Assembly (NCBI GenBank): GCA_964016885.1 | Contig: OZ024743.1 | Location: forward strand, 163,193,142 to 163,257,141 | Length of the DNA: 64,000 nt | Source of the DNA: Eledone cirrhosa | Taxonomy: Eukaryota; Mollusca; Cephalopoda; Octopoda; Eledonidae | Direction of reading: 5' to 3' | Shown here: piece by piece, positions 53,601 through 55,650 of the stretch | Layout of the letters: the number at the start of each line of letters is the position of its first letter | How positions within the stretch are numbered: position 1 is the stretch's first letter | Translations under genes and position numbers: made by a program | Notes under the pieces: model-generated | Database searches by the model: none | Told to the model about the DNA's origin: nothing | Seen by the model: only the letters and a program-made list of their open reading frames with translations

Positions 53601-55650
53601 GTGTAAAGTAAGTCAAACAACAGCTCTCAGGTTTGATCTTACTTGATGACAACTTGGGAAAGTGTCATTTACAATGGTCTGGGGTTGATACAAACCTTAT
53701 CAATGAAATTAGGTCAGTACTTATAAACCAAACAGCCAACCTTGTCACACATTGTGTCATGCTGAAGAGTACACGTGTGTGGAATGATCAGTCAATTACA
53801 TGATAATTGCATGAGCAGGTTGTTTCATTGACTGAAACAACTGGAATGCTGACTGTGGAAACTGACAGAGGTCCAGTCCATTTCATGGTAGGGTATAACA
53901 ACTCACCTGGGGTAAACCATCAAATATCTCTCCATTCCACAACAATATGTTGCCATTTTGGTCAGCTAATGGTTGTATGGTCAGTTGACCTCTCAGGTGA
54001 AGAACGAAGCCATACAGGGTTGCACTGACCTCCTCAGATACATTGACCGATGTCCAATTGCAAGCATCTGGACCACGATTACTTATTTGGGATTGCAAAA
54101 CCAAACTCTGTCAGGAGAAACAAATATATATTCATATATATAATTATGTATGTGCATGTGTAGAGGGGGGATTCCAAAGCTTAAGTTTTGGAATCACCCC
54201 TTAACAAAAACTAGCATTGCCACTGACAACGAGAAATGTTTCATTACTGATGATTTCAAATAAATGAAAATGTTCTAGTTTTCTAGAAGTCATTTCTATT
54301 TGAAATAAATGATGTACTTTCTCTACTTAATGTACTGAGTATGATATCTAACTGTGGTCTCTTTCCATTCTCCTATAGAAAATCTTTCTTTACATCATCA
54401 TCGGTTTACATCTTTCATGTTGGAATGGTTTGAAATAATGTTGTACAGGTGGACACTTTTTCTGATGTCAACCTTTTAGTCATATGCAGTGATACAGTGT
54501 ACCTACAGTAATGCACCAGCTTCAGAATTTGGTAATCAGAAGGAAGATAGCTGCAAAAGCCAAACTCATTATCTTCAATTCAGTATTTGTGCCGCCCCTC
54601 ATGAATTCATTTCATTTTACGTCCGCTTTTTCCCTGCTTGCAAGGGAGGGACGGGAACTGATTTTGGCTTGATTTCTACAGCTGGATGCCCTTCCTAACA
54701 CCAACCTCATTTACAGTGAGTGCTGGGTGCTTTTTTGCCGTGGCACCTCCACGACCACTTTACAGTGGAATGATAGGGACCCCAGTCCCTATCATCTCAT
54801 TTCTACAGCTGAGTAAACTGGAGCAATGTGAAATAAAGTGTCTTGCTCAAGGAAACAACACATCACCCGGTCTGAGAATTGAACTCACAACCTTTCGATT
54901 GCAAGGCCAATGCTCTAACCACTAAGCCATGTGCCTCCATCTTGGGTAATAACCGAAAGAATACAATTGCGAATACAAGGGGCTGAAATGTGGTTCCTCC
55001 AAAGAGTCTTTGGAGTAACGATACTCAATACAATGTGTAGCTCAGAGATCAGAGTCACTCCAGTTAGAGCCACTACTTCTCCAGATTGAGAGATCACAGT
55101 CCGATACTATGGGCATGGGGTTAGAGTGTCTCATGAAAGAATCACAGGACAGATTATACAGGCAAAACCAACTGGCAGGAGACCCTGAGCAAGATGGTTG
55201 GATAACATCCATGAGCTTGGCTGATCTCGCTTGGGGATCCAGCTAGACCAGTTGGAGATGGTTACTTCTGACAGGACCTGCTGGAAGGAGTGTTTGAGGA
55301 CTCTGCCCAATCGGGCAGAAAGTAGGAGGAGGAGGAAGTTTTTTCAATAACATTGTTTAATATATATACAATAAGTATATCTGAACAAATGGACTCCAGT
55401 CTGCATTTTTCACACATGATTCTAATGACGAGGAGCCATGTGACGCAATAGAAAAGAATTAAATTGAGAATTAAAGATGAAGGAATAGTGTTTCTAATAT
55501 CTCTATTTTTCTTTTGATGAAATATTAGTTTCTTACAAGAATTGATGAATATAGTATATATTCTGAGGGGGTCATAAATATTTACTTTACCTTATCATGC
55601 TGTTCATTTTTTCCCACTGGTCCCAGAATACAACAGATTCCACACATCAT
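19570..55650 (-). CDS. ASNSD1: Asparagine synthetase domain-containing protein 1 (whole gene, 13 coding exons)
   Basis: The CDS joins, in transcript order, 55647-55591, 54107-53907, 53525-53403, 52009-51890, 47398-46647, 42432-42337, 40874-40760, 40257-40223, 32596-32452, 28836-28769, 26105-26022, 24880-24790 and 19758-19570. That is 2076 nt, or 691 residues plus stop; vertebrate ASNSD1 is about 640. All introns are GT-AG and phases agree. Residues 1-86 begin MCGICC, a class II glutamine amidotransferase start with the nucleophile Cys2, and include [10 protein letters not shown] and [10 protein letters not shown]. Residues 404-409 are the PP-loop SGGLDA; GMGADE is at 553-558, and [15 protein letters not shown] and [15 protein letters not shown] follow. 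The start at 55647 was chosen because it leaves Cys2 exposed after Met removal; another ATG is immediately upstream. The fold implies glutamine-dependent amide transfer, but the cellular reaction of ASNSD1 is not established. Introns are loaded with transposons. Confidence 0.93.
20204..20540 (+). repeat. tRNA-derived SINE with LINE-derived tail, full length
   Basis: The tRNA-like head GGAGGCACATGGCTTAGTGG has an A-box (TGGCTTAGTGG, 20213-20223) and a B-box-like AGTTCAATTCT (about 20257-20267). A unique body (CAAGACACTTTATTTCACAT...GATAGGGACTGGGGTCCCTAT) follows. The last 150 bp equals the family A/B LINE 3' UTR (GTGGTCGTGGAGGTGCCAC, GTTGGTGTTAGGAAGGGCAT, GCAAGCAGGGAAAAGCGGAC) and ends in (ATG)n. 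The shared tail suggests mobilisation by those LINEs. An opposite-strand copy is at 54607-54939. Confidence 0.85.
20555..20712 (+). repeat. Retroelement 3' end fragment
   Basis: Contains GTATGGTCCTGTAACGCCTG, CCTAGCGGAGCCTATCCCTC and ends AACAGGTGCATGTGTTATTA, GGCAGCATGACCTTCCC. The ending matches the terminal part of the fragment at 9391-9895. The source element is not identified. Confidence 0.45.
21000..21595 (+). mobile_element. RTE-like LINE, family B, tail and 3' UTR
   Basis: Frame 21002-21286 is an intact tail fragment: [57 protein letters not shown], ending with a stop. The 3' UTR to 21595 has AGCATATAGACAATATGCC, then two GCACCCAGC...CACTGTAAA modules, AGGAAGGGCATCCAGC and a (GAT)n end at 21569-21594. 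It is truncated just upstream of the tail. Confidence 0.87.
21600..22364. other. No gene; pyrimidine-rich tract 21835-22115
   Basis: The central 280 bp is strongly CT-rich on the plus strand (TCTCTCTTTCTCCC-type). The plus-strand stretch 22150-22345 has short frames ([16 protein letters not shown]...; [16 protein letters not shown]) that I could not match to a family. Confidence 0.5.
22365..22668 (+). repeat. Interspersed repeat with putative ribozyme, copy 2
   Basis: Same family and orientation as 12440-12740. It has ATATGCAGATCTGACTGATC and TATGCAAATCAGGCCGATCA, the hammerhead-like core, CATGCCAACACAAGAGCAA, and ends GAAAAACTCAGATTACATTTA. It is about 95% alike by eye. Confidence 0.78.
22481..22540 (+). 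ncRNA. Putative type I hammerhead ribozyme, copy 2
   Basis: Core CTGATGA at 22496-22502, stem II GGGT-GAT-ACCC, GAAA at 22516-22519. Stem III is shortened to AC/GT with an ATTA loop, and the predicted cleavage nucleotide is C22527. The distal stem I helix GAACAG/CTGTTC is fully Watson-Crick and the proximal helix gains a fifth pair (C22491-G22532) relative to copy 1. The same A-A mismatch sits at the base of stem II. Confidence 0.5.
22732..23240 (+). mobile_element. Helitron remnant: helicase C-terminus and 3' end
   Basis: Frame 22738-22938 begins [20 protein letters not shown], and the following frame gives [20 protein letters not shown] and [18 protein letters not shown]: the C-terminal SF1 (Pif1-like) helicase motifs of Helitron Rep/helicase proteins, with a frameshift near 22880-22930. 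The element ends ACCTGGGTGAAGCTGTGTAC, a short GC-rich hairpin, then ATCAGCTAG at 23240 followed by T, the CTRR ending expected of Helitrons. The Rep nuclease and 5' end are absent. Confidence 0.8.
23241..23650. other. Intron sequence, no gene recognised
   Basis: Within ASNSD1 intron 12. A-rich patch at 23265-23400. No RT-like frame seen. Confidence 0.5.
23651..23766 (+). repeat. tRNA-Lys-type SINE, 3' body only
   Basis: TTTCAACCCGCCGAGGTTGA followed by CTTTGCCTTTCATCCTTACG, GGGTCGATAAAATAAAGTAC and GCCTAAAGTAGAAACAATTATT. The tRNA-like head is missing. Confidence 0.78.
23767..24424. other. Intron sequence, no gene recognised
   Basis: AT-rich intronic DNA of ASNSD1 with no conserved frame. 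The short open frame at 24126-24329 has no recognisable motif. Confidence 0.5.
24442..24496. repeat. (TCA)n and (GATA/GGTA)n microsatellites
   Basis: ATCATCATCATCATCATAC, then ATAGATAGATAGGTAGGTAGATAGACAGG. Confidence 0.9.
24512..24600 (-). repeat. LINE/SINE 3' end fragment
   Basis: ATCATCATTGATTTACACCC...TATGGTGGCATGGGCTGGATGGGTCAGA matches the minus-strand 3' end module (ATCATTTTACGTCC.....GCATGGGTTGGACGGGTC). Diverged. Confidence 0.55.
24790..24880 (-). CDS. ASNSD1: ASNSD1 coding exon 12
   Basis: 91 nt, residues 599-629, phase 2 in and 0 out. Acceptor CTTTCCAG, donor AAG|GTAAGT. Encodes [19 protein letters not shown] and [10 protein letters not shown]; the RFPYLDE motif is diagnostic of the asparagine-synthetase fold. 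Confidence 0.95.
24928..25290 (-). repeat. LINE 3' UTR-derived repeat, diverged
   Basis: TATCATTTTACGTCTGTTAT followed by CCATGCTGGTATGGGTTGGA, then three TTCTATGG.TG.TTGCTCTTCCTAAT..CACC units (25070, 25105, 25245) resembling GGATGCCCTTCCTAACACCA. One inverted piece (GATAGGAAGGGCATCCAACC) lies at about 25180. Noncoding. Confidence 0.6.
25300..26020. other. Intron sequence with LINE tail shreds
   Basis: 25450-25650 contains short plus-strand pieces reminiscent of the family A region before the tail (TAGTAAGAACGAGATGGGAA; GACAACAAAGGGATTTTCTC; AATATGGGCATTACATGTAGAGAATG). They are too decayed for a confident call. The rest is unique. Confidence 0.4.
26022..26105 (-). CDS. ASNSD1: ASNSD1 coding exon 11
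   Basis: 84 nt, residues 571-599, phase 2 in and 2 out. Acceptor CATCATCCAG, donor CG|GTAAGT. Encodes [10 protein letters not shown] and [12 protein letters not shown]. Confidence 0.93.
26150..26445 (+). repeat. LINE 3' UTR-derived repeat
   Basis: Has CCCTGTAAAGTGGTTAATGTTAGGAAGGGCATCGAGC, then TTCAGTCATGTCAAGGACAT, CAATAAAATGCACTCATTAT, and ends CCCTGTCCAATCCATGG. It is a longer-bodied relative of the GTTGGTGTTAGGAAGGGCAT family; another copy is at 42730-42930. Confidence 0.6.
26651..26764 (-). repeat. tRNA-Lys-type SINE, degraded
   Basis: TCAACCTTAAAAGGGTGAAA, GACAAAGTTGACCTTGGGAT and TTGAACTCAGAATGTAAAAT are the minus-strand SINE body; CACCAATTCTGCCACTCTAA is near the head. Confidence 0.6.
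27055..28275 (-). mobile_element. Jockey/CR1-like LINE reverse transcriptase fossil
   Basis: From 28273 down the minus strand reads as broken [13 protein letters not shown]; then [15 protein letters not shown] (about 28030); then [20 protein letters not shown] (about 27800) and [15 protein letters not shown] (about 27720), the motif A-to-B region and motif B. Immediately after come [11 protein letters not shown] and [22 protein letters not shown] blocks that normally lie beyond motif C, so the YADD region has been deleted. A degraded C-terminus runs to about 27055. Long plus-strand frames here (27300-27818) are antisense shadows. At least six frame breaks are present. Confidence 0.72.
28280..28765. 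other. Intron sequence, no gene recognised
   Basis: ASNSD1 intron 10, downstream of exon 10 on the minus strand. No repeat that I can name. Confidence 0.5.
28769..28836 (-). CDS. ASNSD1: ASNSD1 coding exon 10
   Basis: 68 nt, residues 549-571, phase 0 in and 2 out. Acceptor TGTCTACAG, donor AG|GTTCGT. Encodes [20 protein letters not shown], the G.GADE.FAGY nucleotide-binding motif shared with asparagine synthetases. A MITE lies 27 bp upstream of its acceptor. Confidence 0.95.
28863..29210. mobile_element. pogo/Tigger-like MITE
   Basis: The left end CAGTGAAATTCCGTTATAAC and the inverted right end (GTTATAATGGAATTTTATTTG, read outwards as AAAATTCCATTATAAC) form imperfect terminal inverted repeats, with internal subterminal repeats (TTGTTGTAACATAAAATTTTTTATAACGAG / AATTTCATTATACTGAAAAATTTGTTATAAT). 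TA dinucleotides flank the ends. It is about 350 bp with no transposase. CAGTG...GTTATAACG ends are typical of pogo-type MITEs. It lies in ASNSD1 intron 9, 27 bp from the exon 10 acceptor. Confidence 0.65.
29390..29782 (+). repeat. LINE family B 3' UTR copy (SINE-like)
   Basis: Three copies of AAGCATATAGACAATATG precede GCAAAGTGGTCGTGGAGGTG, GCACCCAGCCCACACTGTAA, GCACTCACTGTAAATGAGGT and AGGAAGGGCAACCAGCTGTA. The end is GAACGGACATAAAACAGTGATGATAATGAT. It equals the 3' UTR of 21287-21595, plus a GCAAGCAGGGAAAAAGCGGA insert found in the family A tail. No coding part. Confidence 0.75.
29783..30160. other. Intron sequence, TTTATT-rich
   Basis: Repeated ATATATAATAATTATTT and TTATTTATT patches; no gene. 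Confidence 0.5.
30161..30290. repeat. Degenerate (TCTA/TCTG)n tetranucleotide tract
   Basis: TATCTGTCTACCTATCTGTC-type sequence; a similar tract is at 30998-31100. Confidence 0.8.
30765..30990 (+). repeat. LINE family B 3' end copy
   Basis: TGTAAAGTGGCCGTGTAGGT, GTGCCCAGTCCACACTGTAA, ATGTGGTTGGCATTAGGAAG, then AACCCATGCTAGCATGGAAG and GGATGTTAAACGGTGATGATG. Noncoding 3' UTR piece. Confidence 0.75.
30998..31100. repeat. Degenerate (TCTA/CTAC)n tract
   Basis: CTACCTGTCTATTTGTCTAC-type repeats, attached directly to the preceding LINE 3' end. Confidence 0.8.
31190..31455 (+). mobile_element. LINE C-terminal fragment with (TAGA)n end
   Basis: Frame 31198-31443 gives [60 protein letters not shown] and stops. 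This RRLR.AGH....GRPR.TY.D....DR..WR pattern is the C-terminal tail of another RT lineage, distinct from families A, B and C. The element ends in TAGATAGATAGATAG, a tetranucleotide tail. 5' truncated. Confidence 0.75.
31456..31918. other. Intron sequence, no gene recognised
   Basis: AT-rich ASNSD1 intronic DNA. Confidence 0.5.
31922..32285 (-). mobile_element. LINE family A, 5'-truncated tail
   Basis: The minus-strand frame (31914-32156) reads [37 protein letters not shown] and [18 protein letters not shown]. The 3' end is ATCATCATCCATTTTTCCACGT at 31927. Upstream (32157-32285) the [14 protein letters not shown] residues continue in a broken frame. Confidence 0.85.
32298..32438 (+). repeat. 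SINE 3' part, cephalopod type
   Basis: AAGTACCAGACAAAATACTGGGG, TTGATAAATAAAATAATTGA, then GCAGTGCCCCAGCATGGCCA and CAATGACTGAAACTAGTCAAAGAATAAAAT. It ends 13 bp before ASNSD1 exon 9's donor side. Confidence 0.75.
32452..32596 (-). CDS. ASNSD1: ASNSD1 coding exon 9
   Basis: 145 nt, residues 500-548, phase 2 in and 0 out. Acceptor TGTTTTCAG, donor AAG|GTAACT. Encodes [18 protein letters not shown] and [11 protein letters not shown], the conserved LDDSIG.A.WFASRG block. Confidence 0.95.
32622..32880 (-). repeat. LINE 3' UTR-derived repeat
   Basis: ATCATTATCATTTTACACAT, GCCTTCCATGGGTTGGATGG, GGATTCCCTTCCCATTGCCA and GTGTGTACTGGGTGTATTTT: diverged minus-strand modules. Adjacent to ASNSD1 exon 9. 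Confidence 0.55.
33250..33842 (+). mobile_element. LINE family A fragment, RT motif C to tail
   Basis: The plus strand reads [12 protein letters not shown] (motif C, Tyr replaced), then a disrupted thumb, [15 protein letters not shown] (first finger cysteines, then a deletion), [35 protein letters not shown], and an intact stretch 33697-33842, [39 protein letters not shown]. Several frameshifts and a deletion of the finger's second half are present. It ends abruptly at 33842 at a junction with an opposite-strand LINE. Confidence 0.82.
33843..33932 (-). mobile_element. LINE D reverse transcriptase shred
   Basis: The minus strand reads [20 protein letters not shown] followed by PEKSVGLQL, a block that follows the YADD motif in the same LINE lineage seen at 34985-36290. 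It is joined directly to the family A fragment on the opposite strand. Confidence 0.7.
34308..34420 (+). repeat. tRNA-Lys-type SINE, 5' part
   Basis: GGTGGATTGGCAGTATCGGT, GCCATGCTTTGCAGCATAGA, GATCTGAGCTCAAATCCCGC (B-box) and AACTTTGCCTTTCATTC. The 3' half is lost at a junction with LINE D. Confidence 0.78.
34426..34984 (+). mobile_element. LINE D, C-terminal zinc-ribbon region, copy 1
   Basis: Open frame from 34522: [20 protein letters not shown], then [20 protein letters not shown] with the C..C....H....C zf-RVT pattern (CQAYLRC...HALVQC), [32 protein letters not shown], and [16 protein letters not shown]. The zf-RVT domain is the usual C-terminal binding module of such LINEs. It is fused in frame at 34985 to an RT piece of a second copy. 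Confidence 0.8.
34985..36295 (+). mobile_element. LINE D copy 2: RT remnant, zinc-ribbon C-terminus and 3' UTR
   Basis: The RT end ([25 protein letters not shown]) starts at about 35010 and breaks after 35187. The second open frame, 35305-36003 (232 residues), has [73 protein letters not shown] and ends [12 protein letters not shown]. The 3' UTR contains an AATAAA at about 36252 and a (TTA)n end. The sequence between the YADD block and NLLGR is shortened by deletion. Confidence 0.82.
36300..36925 (-). mobile_element. LINE E C-terminus with restriction-like endonuclease
   Basis: From 36919 down: [20 protein letters not shown] (followed by [20 protein letters not shown]), the zinc-finger region before the endonuclease, then [13 protein letters not shown]. 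In another frame (36692 down): [44 protein letters not shown]...LIDVSIP fits the PD-(D/E)xK nuclease of R2/NeSL-type LINEs. A frameshift near 36690 breaks it. The distal IGALG-type ending is degraded, and a 3' UTR follows to about 36300. Confidence 0.75.
36930..37968 (-). mobile_element. RTE-like LINE, family B, 5'-truncated copy
   Basis: Runs from an RT point at 37968 ([24 protein letters not shown]; YADD altered) through the finger ([23 protein letters not shown] near 37690), [54 protein letters not shown] and into a 3' UTR with GACAGCTAAATGCCTTTCCT. Multiple stops. The 5' cut at 37968 abuts a plus-strand LINE E. Confidence 0.75.
37969..39145 (+). mobile_element. LINE E reverse transcriptase and C-terminal region, interrupted by a SINE
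   Basis: Frame 37987-38442 gives the end of motif B and [33 protein letters not shown] (motif C; the usual MDD is MDN, so catalytic Asp is lost), [17 protein letters not shown] and [20 protein letters not shown]. After a SINE insertion at 38469-38595, frame 38578-38826 continues [39 protein letters not shown] and [16 protein letters not shown]. 38771-39010 carries the linker, and CRICGERG-type zinc-finger residues lie near 39090. The nuclease itself is missing. Confidence 0.78.
38452..38612 (+). repeat. SINE insertion with 17-bp target-site duplication
   Basis: ATTATTAGGTACAGTGC occurs at 38452-38468 and again at 38596-38612. Between them is a 5'-truncated tRNA-Lys-type SINE (AGCCCTTTATGATCTGAGTT, CAAATCCTGCCGAGGTTAAC, CTTTGCCTTTCATCCTTCAG, GGGTAATTGCTGGCCTTGTG, ending AAAGTAAAAAC). 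It sits inside LINE E, so it is younger than that insertion. Confidence 0.9.
39150..39430 (+). repeat. LINE 3' UTR-like repeat with internal duplication
   Basis: Two units of (TATGAGCAGGGCATGGTGTGGCCAACTGGTCAGACC... / TGTGAGCAGGGTATGGCATGGCCAACTGACCATACC) followed by CACTGTAAATGTGGTTCGTG and AAGAAGGGCATCTAGC. Noncoding. Confidence 0.6.
39440..39770 (-). mobile_element. LINE C C-terminal fragment
   Basis: Minus-strand match to the plus copies at 51165-53010: CACTTATTCCTAAGAGGGTT, GGTTTTGCCTGTAAAATTTG and GACATTCTAACCACATGCCC. Its frames encode the [23 protein letters not shown] tail. Broken. Confidence 0.78.
39771..40220. other. Intron sequence; GATA patch
   Basis: 40109-40170 contains imperfect ATAGATAGATAGACAG repeats. 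Otherwise nothing recognised. Confidence 0.5.
40223..40257 (-). CDS. ASNSD1: ASNSD1 coding exon 8 (35-nt microexon)
   Basis: A 35-nt exon, residues 489-500, phase 0 in and 2 out. Acceptor CATTTTAG, donor CG|GTATGA. Encodes [11 protein letters not shown]. It is too short for open-frame searches; it is supported by the phase fit and by the strong match of [12 protein letters not shown] to the ASNSD1 family. Confidence 0.88.
40760..40874 (-). CDS. ASNSD1: ASNSD1 coding exon 7
   Basis: 115 nt, residues 450-488, phase 2 in and 0 out. Acceptor CTTTAAG, donor GAG|GTAAGT. Encodes [16 protein letters not shown] and NRKWNFVE. Confidence 0.93.
40905..41030 (-). repeat. SINE, cephalopod type, with microsatellite
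   Basis: GGTTTCGGTCATTAAACTGT, AGCCATACCCAGTATTTATT, CTTTTTGTTGAACTGCTAAG and TTATGGGACAGACAAGCAC, followed by (TC)n(TA)n. This is the minus-strand long SINE type (GTAAGTACCAG...CCCAGCATGGC...TGACTGAAA in plus). Confidence 0.7.
41225..41490 (+). mobile_element. LINE family B, C-terminal shred
   Basis: The plus frame from 41243 reads [20 protein letters not shown] then [16 protein letters not shown], equal to the end of the family B tail (KADL.QL.L.K....D...W..AV.Q). A C8 run and noncoding sequence follow. Confidence 0.7.
41491..41880 (+). repeat. LINE-derived noncoding sequence ending in a SINE piece
   Basis: C-rich sequence similar in character to the 3' UTR at 49910-50330 (lists of CCCAC.TCCA). 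41795-41875 is a tRNA-Lys-type SINE body (CCGATCAACTTTGCTTTTCA, TCCTTTTGAGGTTGATAAGT). Confidence 0.5.
42111..42290 (+). repeat. tRNA-derived SINE, second type, degraded
   Basis: CAATGGCACATGACTAAATGG (A-box region), GTTGTGGGTTCAATTTCTGG (B-box-like) and GCATTGTGTTCTTTAGCAAG correspond to the head and body of the SINE at 20204-20540 (GAGTTCAATTCTC...GATGTGTTGTTTCCTTGAGC). The tail is lost. It lies just downstream, on the minus strand, of ASNSD1 exon 6. Confidence 0.7.
42337..42432 (-). CDS. ASNSD1: ASNSD1 coding exon 6
   Basis: 96 nt, residues 418-450, phase 2 in and 2 out. Acceptor ACCTTACAG, donor AG|GTAAAG. Encodes [16 protein letters not shown], the block following the PP-loop helix, then a Lys/Arg-rich end (KGKRNKR). 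Confidence 0.93.
42488..42698 (-). mobile_element. LINE C C-terminal fragment
   Basis: CTTATTCCTGAGAGGGCTGT, CAGGTCCTGTCAGAAGCAAC, GCTCATGGATGTTATCTAAC, and TGATTTCTTGAGACATTCTA before a TA tract. Equivalent to 39440-39700. Confidence 0.78.
42730..42930 (+). repeat. LINE 3' UTR-derived repeat
   Basis: GACACTGTAAAGAGGATGGT, GATGGGAAGGCCATCAAGCC and TTTCAGTTGTGTCAAAGACA match the copy at 26170-26300. Confidence 0.6.
42945..43135 (-). repeat. Penelope-like terminal repeat, inverted copy
   Basis: The reverse complement of this stretch (AATTACATACCACAACACAC, ACTAAAGTATTAGCAC-like, GTACCTACCTGTACATCCAA) matches 44350-44530. It lies at the 3' side of the minus-strand PLE coding fossil, making inverted terminal copies around it. 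Confidence 0.7.
43140..44345 (-). mobile_element. Penelope-like element, RT end and GIY-YIG endonuclease
   Basis: From about 44330 down: [20 protein letters not shown] (motif C, RDD), [60 protein letters not shown]. In a second frame: [20 protein letters not shown]. In a third (43630-43833): [31 protein letters not shown]. Then [49 protein letters not shown] and [10 protein letters not shown]: a Cys motif plus GIY-YIG endonuclease (YIG replaced by YIR), with three in-frame stops. The first about 65 residues of the long upstream frame belong to the abutting terminal repeat, not to the RT. 5'-truncated and dead. Confidence 0.82.
44350..44705 (+). repeat. Penelope-like terminal repeat, two tandem diverged units
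   Basis: Unit 1 (about 44360-44533) and unit 2 (about 44537-44708) both run TTA(G/A)CTCTTATTG, AACAAAACACAC-like, CATCAT(T/C)A.AACTAAA, CTACCT, GCACATCCAACC.TTCAGCCA, CCAAAGAG. They are about 70% alike. Unit 1 is the inverted partner of 42945-43135. Confidence 0.7.
44710..45820. other. AT-rich intron sequence, no gene recognised
   Basis: Contains TTTATTTAATATTTTTATTC-type low-complexity sequence and possibly more PLE untranslated region (CTGAAGAAGAACCACAACTA at about 45248). Frames at 45430-45660 have no recognised motif. Confidence 0.45.
45824..46037 (-). mobile_element. LINE family A, 5'-truncated tail
   Basis: The minus-strand frame (45834-46031) reads [40 protein letters not shown] and [20 protein letters not shown]. 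The 3' end ATCATCATCGTTTTTATGTC is at 45824. Cut at about 46037. Confidence 0.87.
46060..46250 (+). repeat. Diverged member of the ribozyme-bearing repeat family
   Basis: AGCTGGCTGTATAATCAATC, TATGCAAATGAGGCTAATCA, ACTATGTATTCTCAGCATTT and CCAGCAGGTAGCAATTAAGC follow the order of 12360-12560. The CTGATGA core is not preserved (CACTCCGAAAC remains). Confidence 0.55.
46255..46640. other. Intron 5 start, no gene recognised
   Basis: ATTATT-rich; lies immediately downstream (minus strand) of ASNSD1 exon 5. Confidence 0.5.
46647..47398 (-). CDS. ASNSD1: ASNSD1 coding exon 5 (largest, ends in PP-loop)
   Basis: 752 nt, residues 168-418, phase 0 in and 2 out. Acceptor TTTTTTGTAG, donor CG|GTAAAG. 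Begins [16 protein letters not shown] and ends [20 protein letters not shown]. The middle (about residues 240-390) is a poorly conserved, Ser/Glu-rich linker. The ATP-binding PP-loop here is SGGLDA, whereas the family pattern is SGGxDS. Confidence 0.95.
47598..47625. repeat. (TA)n microsatellite
   Basis: About 28 bp of TA following a GA-rich stretch. Confidence 0.9.
47720..47939. repeat. Palindrome, ~96-bp arms, hammerhead-like core
   Basis: The left arm 47720-47817 (ATATTAAAATACAAATATTA... to CCTCATCATCAG) and right arm 47845-47939 are reverse complements with few differences (an extra TCA and TATAT/GTAGA variation); the spacer is 27 bp. The right arm starts CTGATGAGGACGTACTG and continues TTGTACATCCGAAATATGTA, so CTGATGA and GAAA flank an 8-bp-plus stem II. 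The overall form is a fold-back terminal repeat of PLE type. Confidence 0.82.
47941..48246 (-). repeat. LINE family B 3' UTR, truncated
   Basis: ATCATCGTTTAACGTCCATC, TTCCACGCTTGCATGGGTTA, GGATGCCCTTCCTAACACCA, GGGAGGTTTTTACCGTGTTA. Same as 6090-6390. Attached directly to the palindrome's right arm. Confidence 0.82.
48270..48440 (-). repeat. Direct repeat copy 1, PLE terminal-repeat-like
   Basis: AAAGGTAAACAGAAATAACA, ACACAATCGGTACAGTATAT, GTTTCGGACGCTAGTCCTTC, ATCAGAAGAAAGGATGAGAA. On the minus strand it carries CTGATGAAGGACTAGCGTCC followed by GAAAC, a hammerhead-like core. Copy 2 is at 48836-49002. Confidence 0.7.
48836..49002 (-). repeat. Direct repeat copy 2, PLE terminal-repeat-like
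   Basis: About 90% identical to 48270-48440, same orientation, with GTTTCGGACGCTTGTCCTTC. The 395 bp between the copies shows no coding content that I can assign. Confidence 0.7.
49055..49230 (-). repeat. Small LINE family B shred
   Basis: AATATGCATCACATGTCCAT, ACCGCTCCAATCACGACTCC and TGCACACTGCATTTGACCTC are the antisense of the RRL.RYGHVM region; then CTATAAAGTGGTCGTATTGG is a plus-strand UTR module. Confidence 0.5.
49375..50870 (+). mobile_element. RTE-like LINE, family B, tail with long 3' UTR
   Basis: The tail reads [39 protein letters not shown], then frame 49550-49789 [59 protein letters not shown] replaces Trp in RKTW and a TGA interrupts AEDQ.SLERN. It continues [12 protein letters not shown] and ends LPICTG. 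The 3' UTR is about 950 bp, far longer than in other copies, with a degenerate array of about 60-bp modules (50390-50690), and ends ATTAAAAAGTGATGATGTTGATGATG. Confidence 0.82.
50390..50700 (+). repeat. Degenerate ~60-bp tandem modules in LINE 3' UTR
   Basis: Six units of the form AAAAAGC.CC.AGTCCACCCTGTAA..TGGTCGTG.TGGTGAC.CAA can be followed: about 50390, 50445, 50485, 50525, 50575 and 50625, then GCATCCAGTCACACTGTAAA. The same module occurs two or three times in other copies. Confidence 0.75.
50999..51035. repeat. (C)n (CA)n simple repeat
   Basis: About 12 C, then CTCCCCCACACACACACACACACTCTCTTG. Confidence 0.9.
51165..51800 (+). mobile_element. LINE C C-terminal fragment
   Basis: Reads [19 protein letters not shown] start (GGAGTTCCACTGAAGCAGGT), then a decayed middle, then open frame 51565-51774: [38 protein letters not shown], ending PSQPSQK. 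This VEKFKYLG....HV.RM..ER......GRP..RW.D tail is common to a LINE group found widely in animals. No RT core remains. Confidence 0.8.
51890..52009 (-). CDS. ASNSD1: ASNSD1 coding exon 4
   Basis: 120 nt, residues 128-167, phase 0 at both ends. Acceptor TTTGTAAG, donor CAT|GTAAGT. Encodes [20 protein letters not shown], the conserved strand that closes the glutaminase-type domain. Confidence 0.95.
52262..53010 (+). mobile_element. LINE C fragment with deleted RT
   Basis: Starts [20 protein letters not shown] (an RT-0/1 block) and jumps within 100 bp to open frame 52403-52639: [52 protein letters not shown]. It continues [19 protein letters not shown] and [16 protein letters not shown]. Nearly the whole RT is lost between about 52355 and 52395. 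Several frameshifts. Confidence 0.8.
53403..53525 (-). CDS. ASNSD1: ASNSD1 coding exon 3
   Basis: 123 nt, residues 87-127, phase 0 at both ends. Acceptor CCTTTTCAG, donor CAA|GTTAGT. Encodes [17 protein letters not shown] (the ND-T block following the WNGE motif) and [11 protein letters not shown]. Confidence 0.95.
53907..54107 (-). CDS. ASNSD1: ASNSD1 coding exon 2
   Basis: 201 nt, residues 20-86, phase 0 at both ends. Acceptor TCCTGACAG, donor CAG|GTGAGT. Encodes [22 protein letters not shown] and [17 protein letters not shown], core glutaminase-domain blocks. Confidence 0.95.
54490..55345 (+). mobile_element. LINE C fragment split by a SINE
   Basis: 54510-54606 matches LINE C positions 51270-51395 (TGCACCAGCTTCAGAATTTG, AAACTCATTATCTTCAATTC, CATGAAT). 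54940-55345 continues CTTGGGTAATAACCGAAAGA, CTTTGGAGTAACGATACTCA, ACCCTGAGCAAGATGGTTGG, GACAGGACCTGCTGGAAGGA. Removing 54607-54939 restores the LINE order exactly. Confidence 0.85.
54607..54939 (-). repeat. tRNA-derived SINE with LINE tail, inserted in LINE C
   Basis: Minus-strand full-length counterpart of 20204-20540. The head TGGAGGCACATGGCTTAGTG is at 54939-54920, the B-box-like AGTTCAATTCT at about 54875, and the tail TTTACGTCCGCTTTTTCCCT at 54617. The ATG end is short (TCATTTCATTT). No clear target duplication is seen. Confidence 0.85.
55345..55590. other. Intron 1 sequence, no gene recognised
   Basis: AT-rich, adjoining the exon 1 donor of ASNSD1. Confidence 0.5.
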
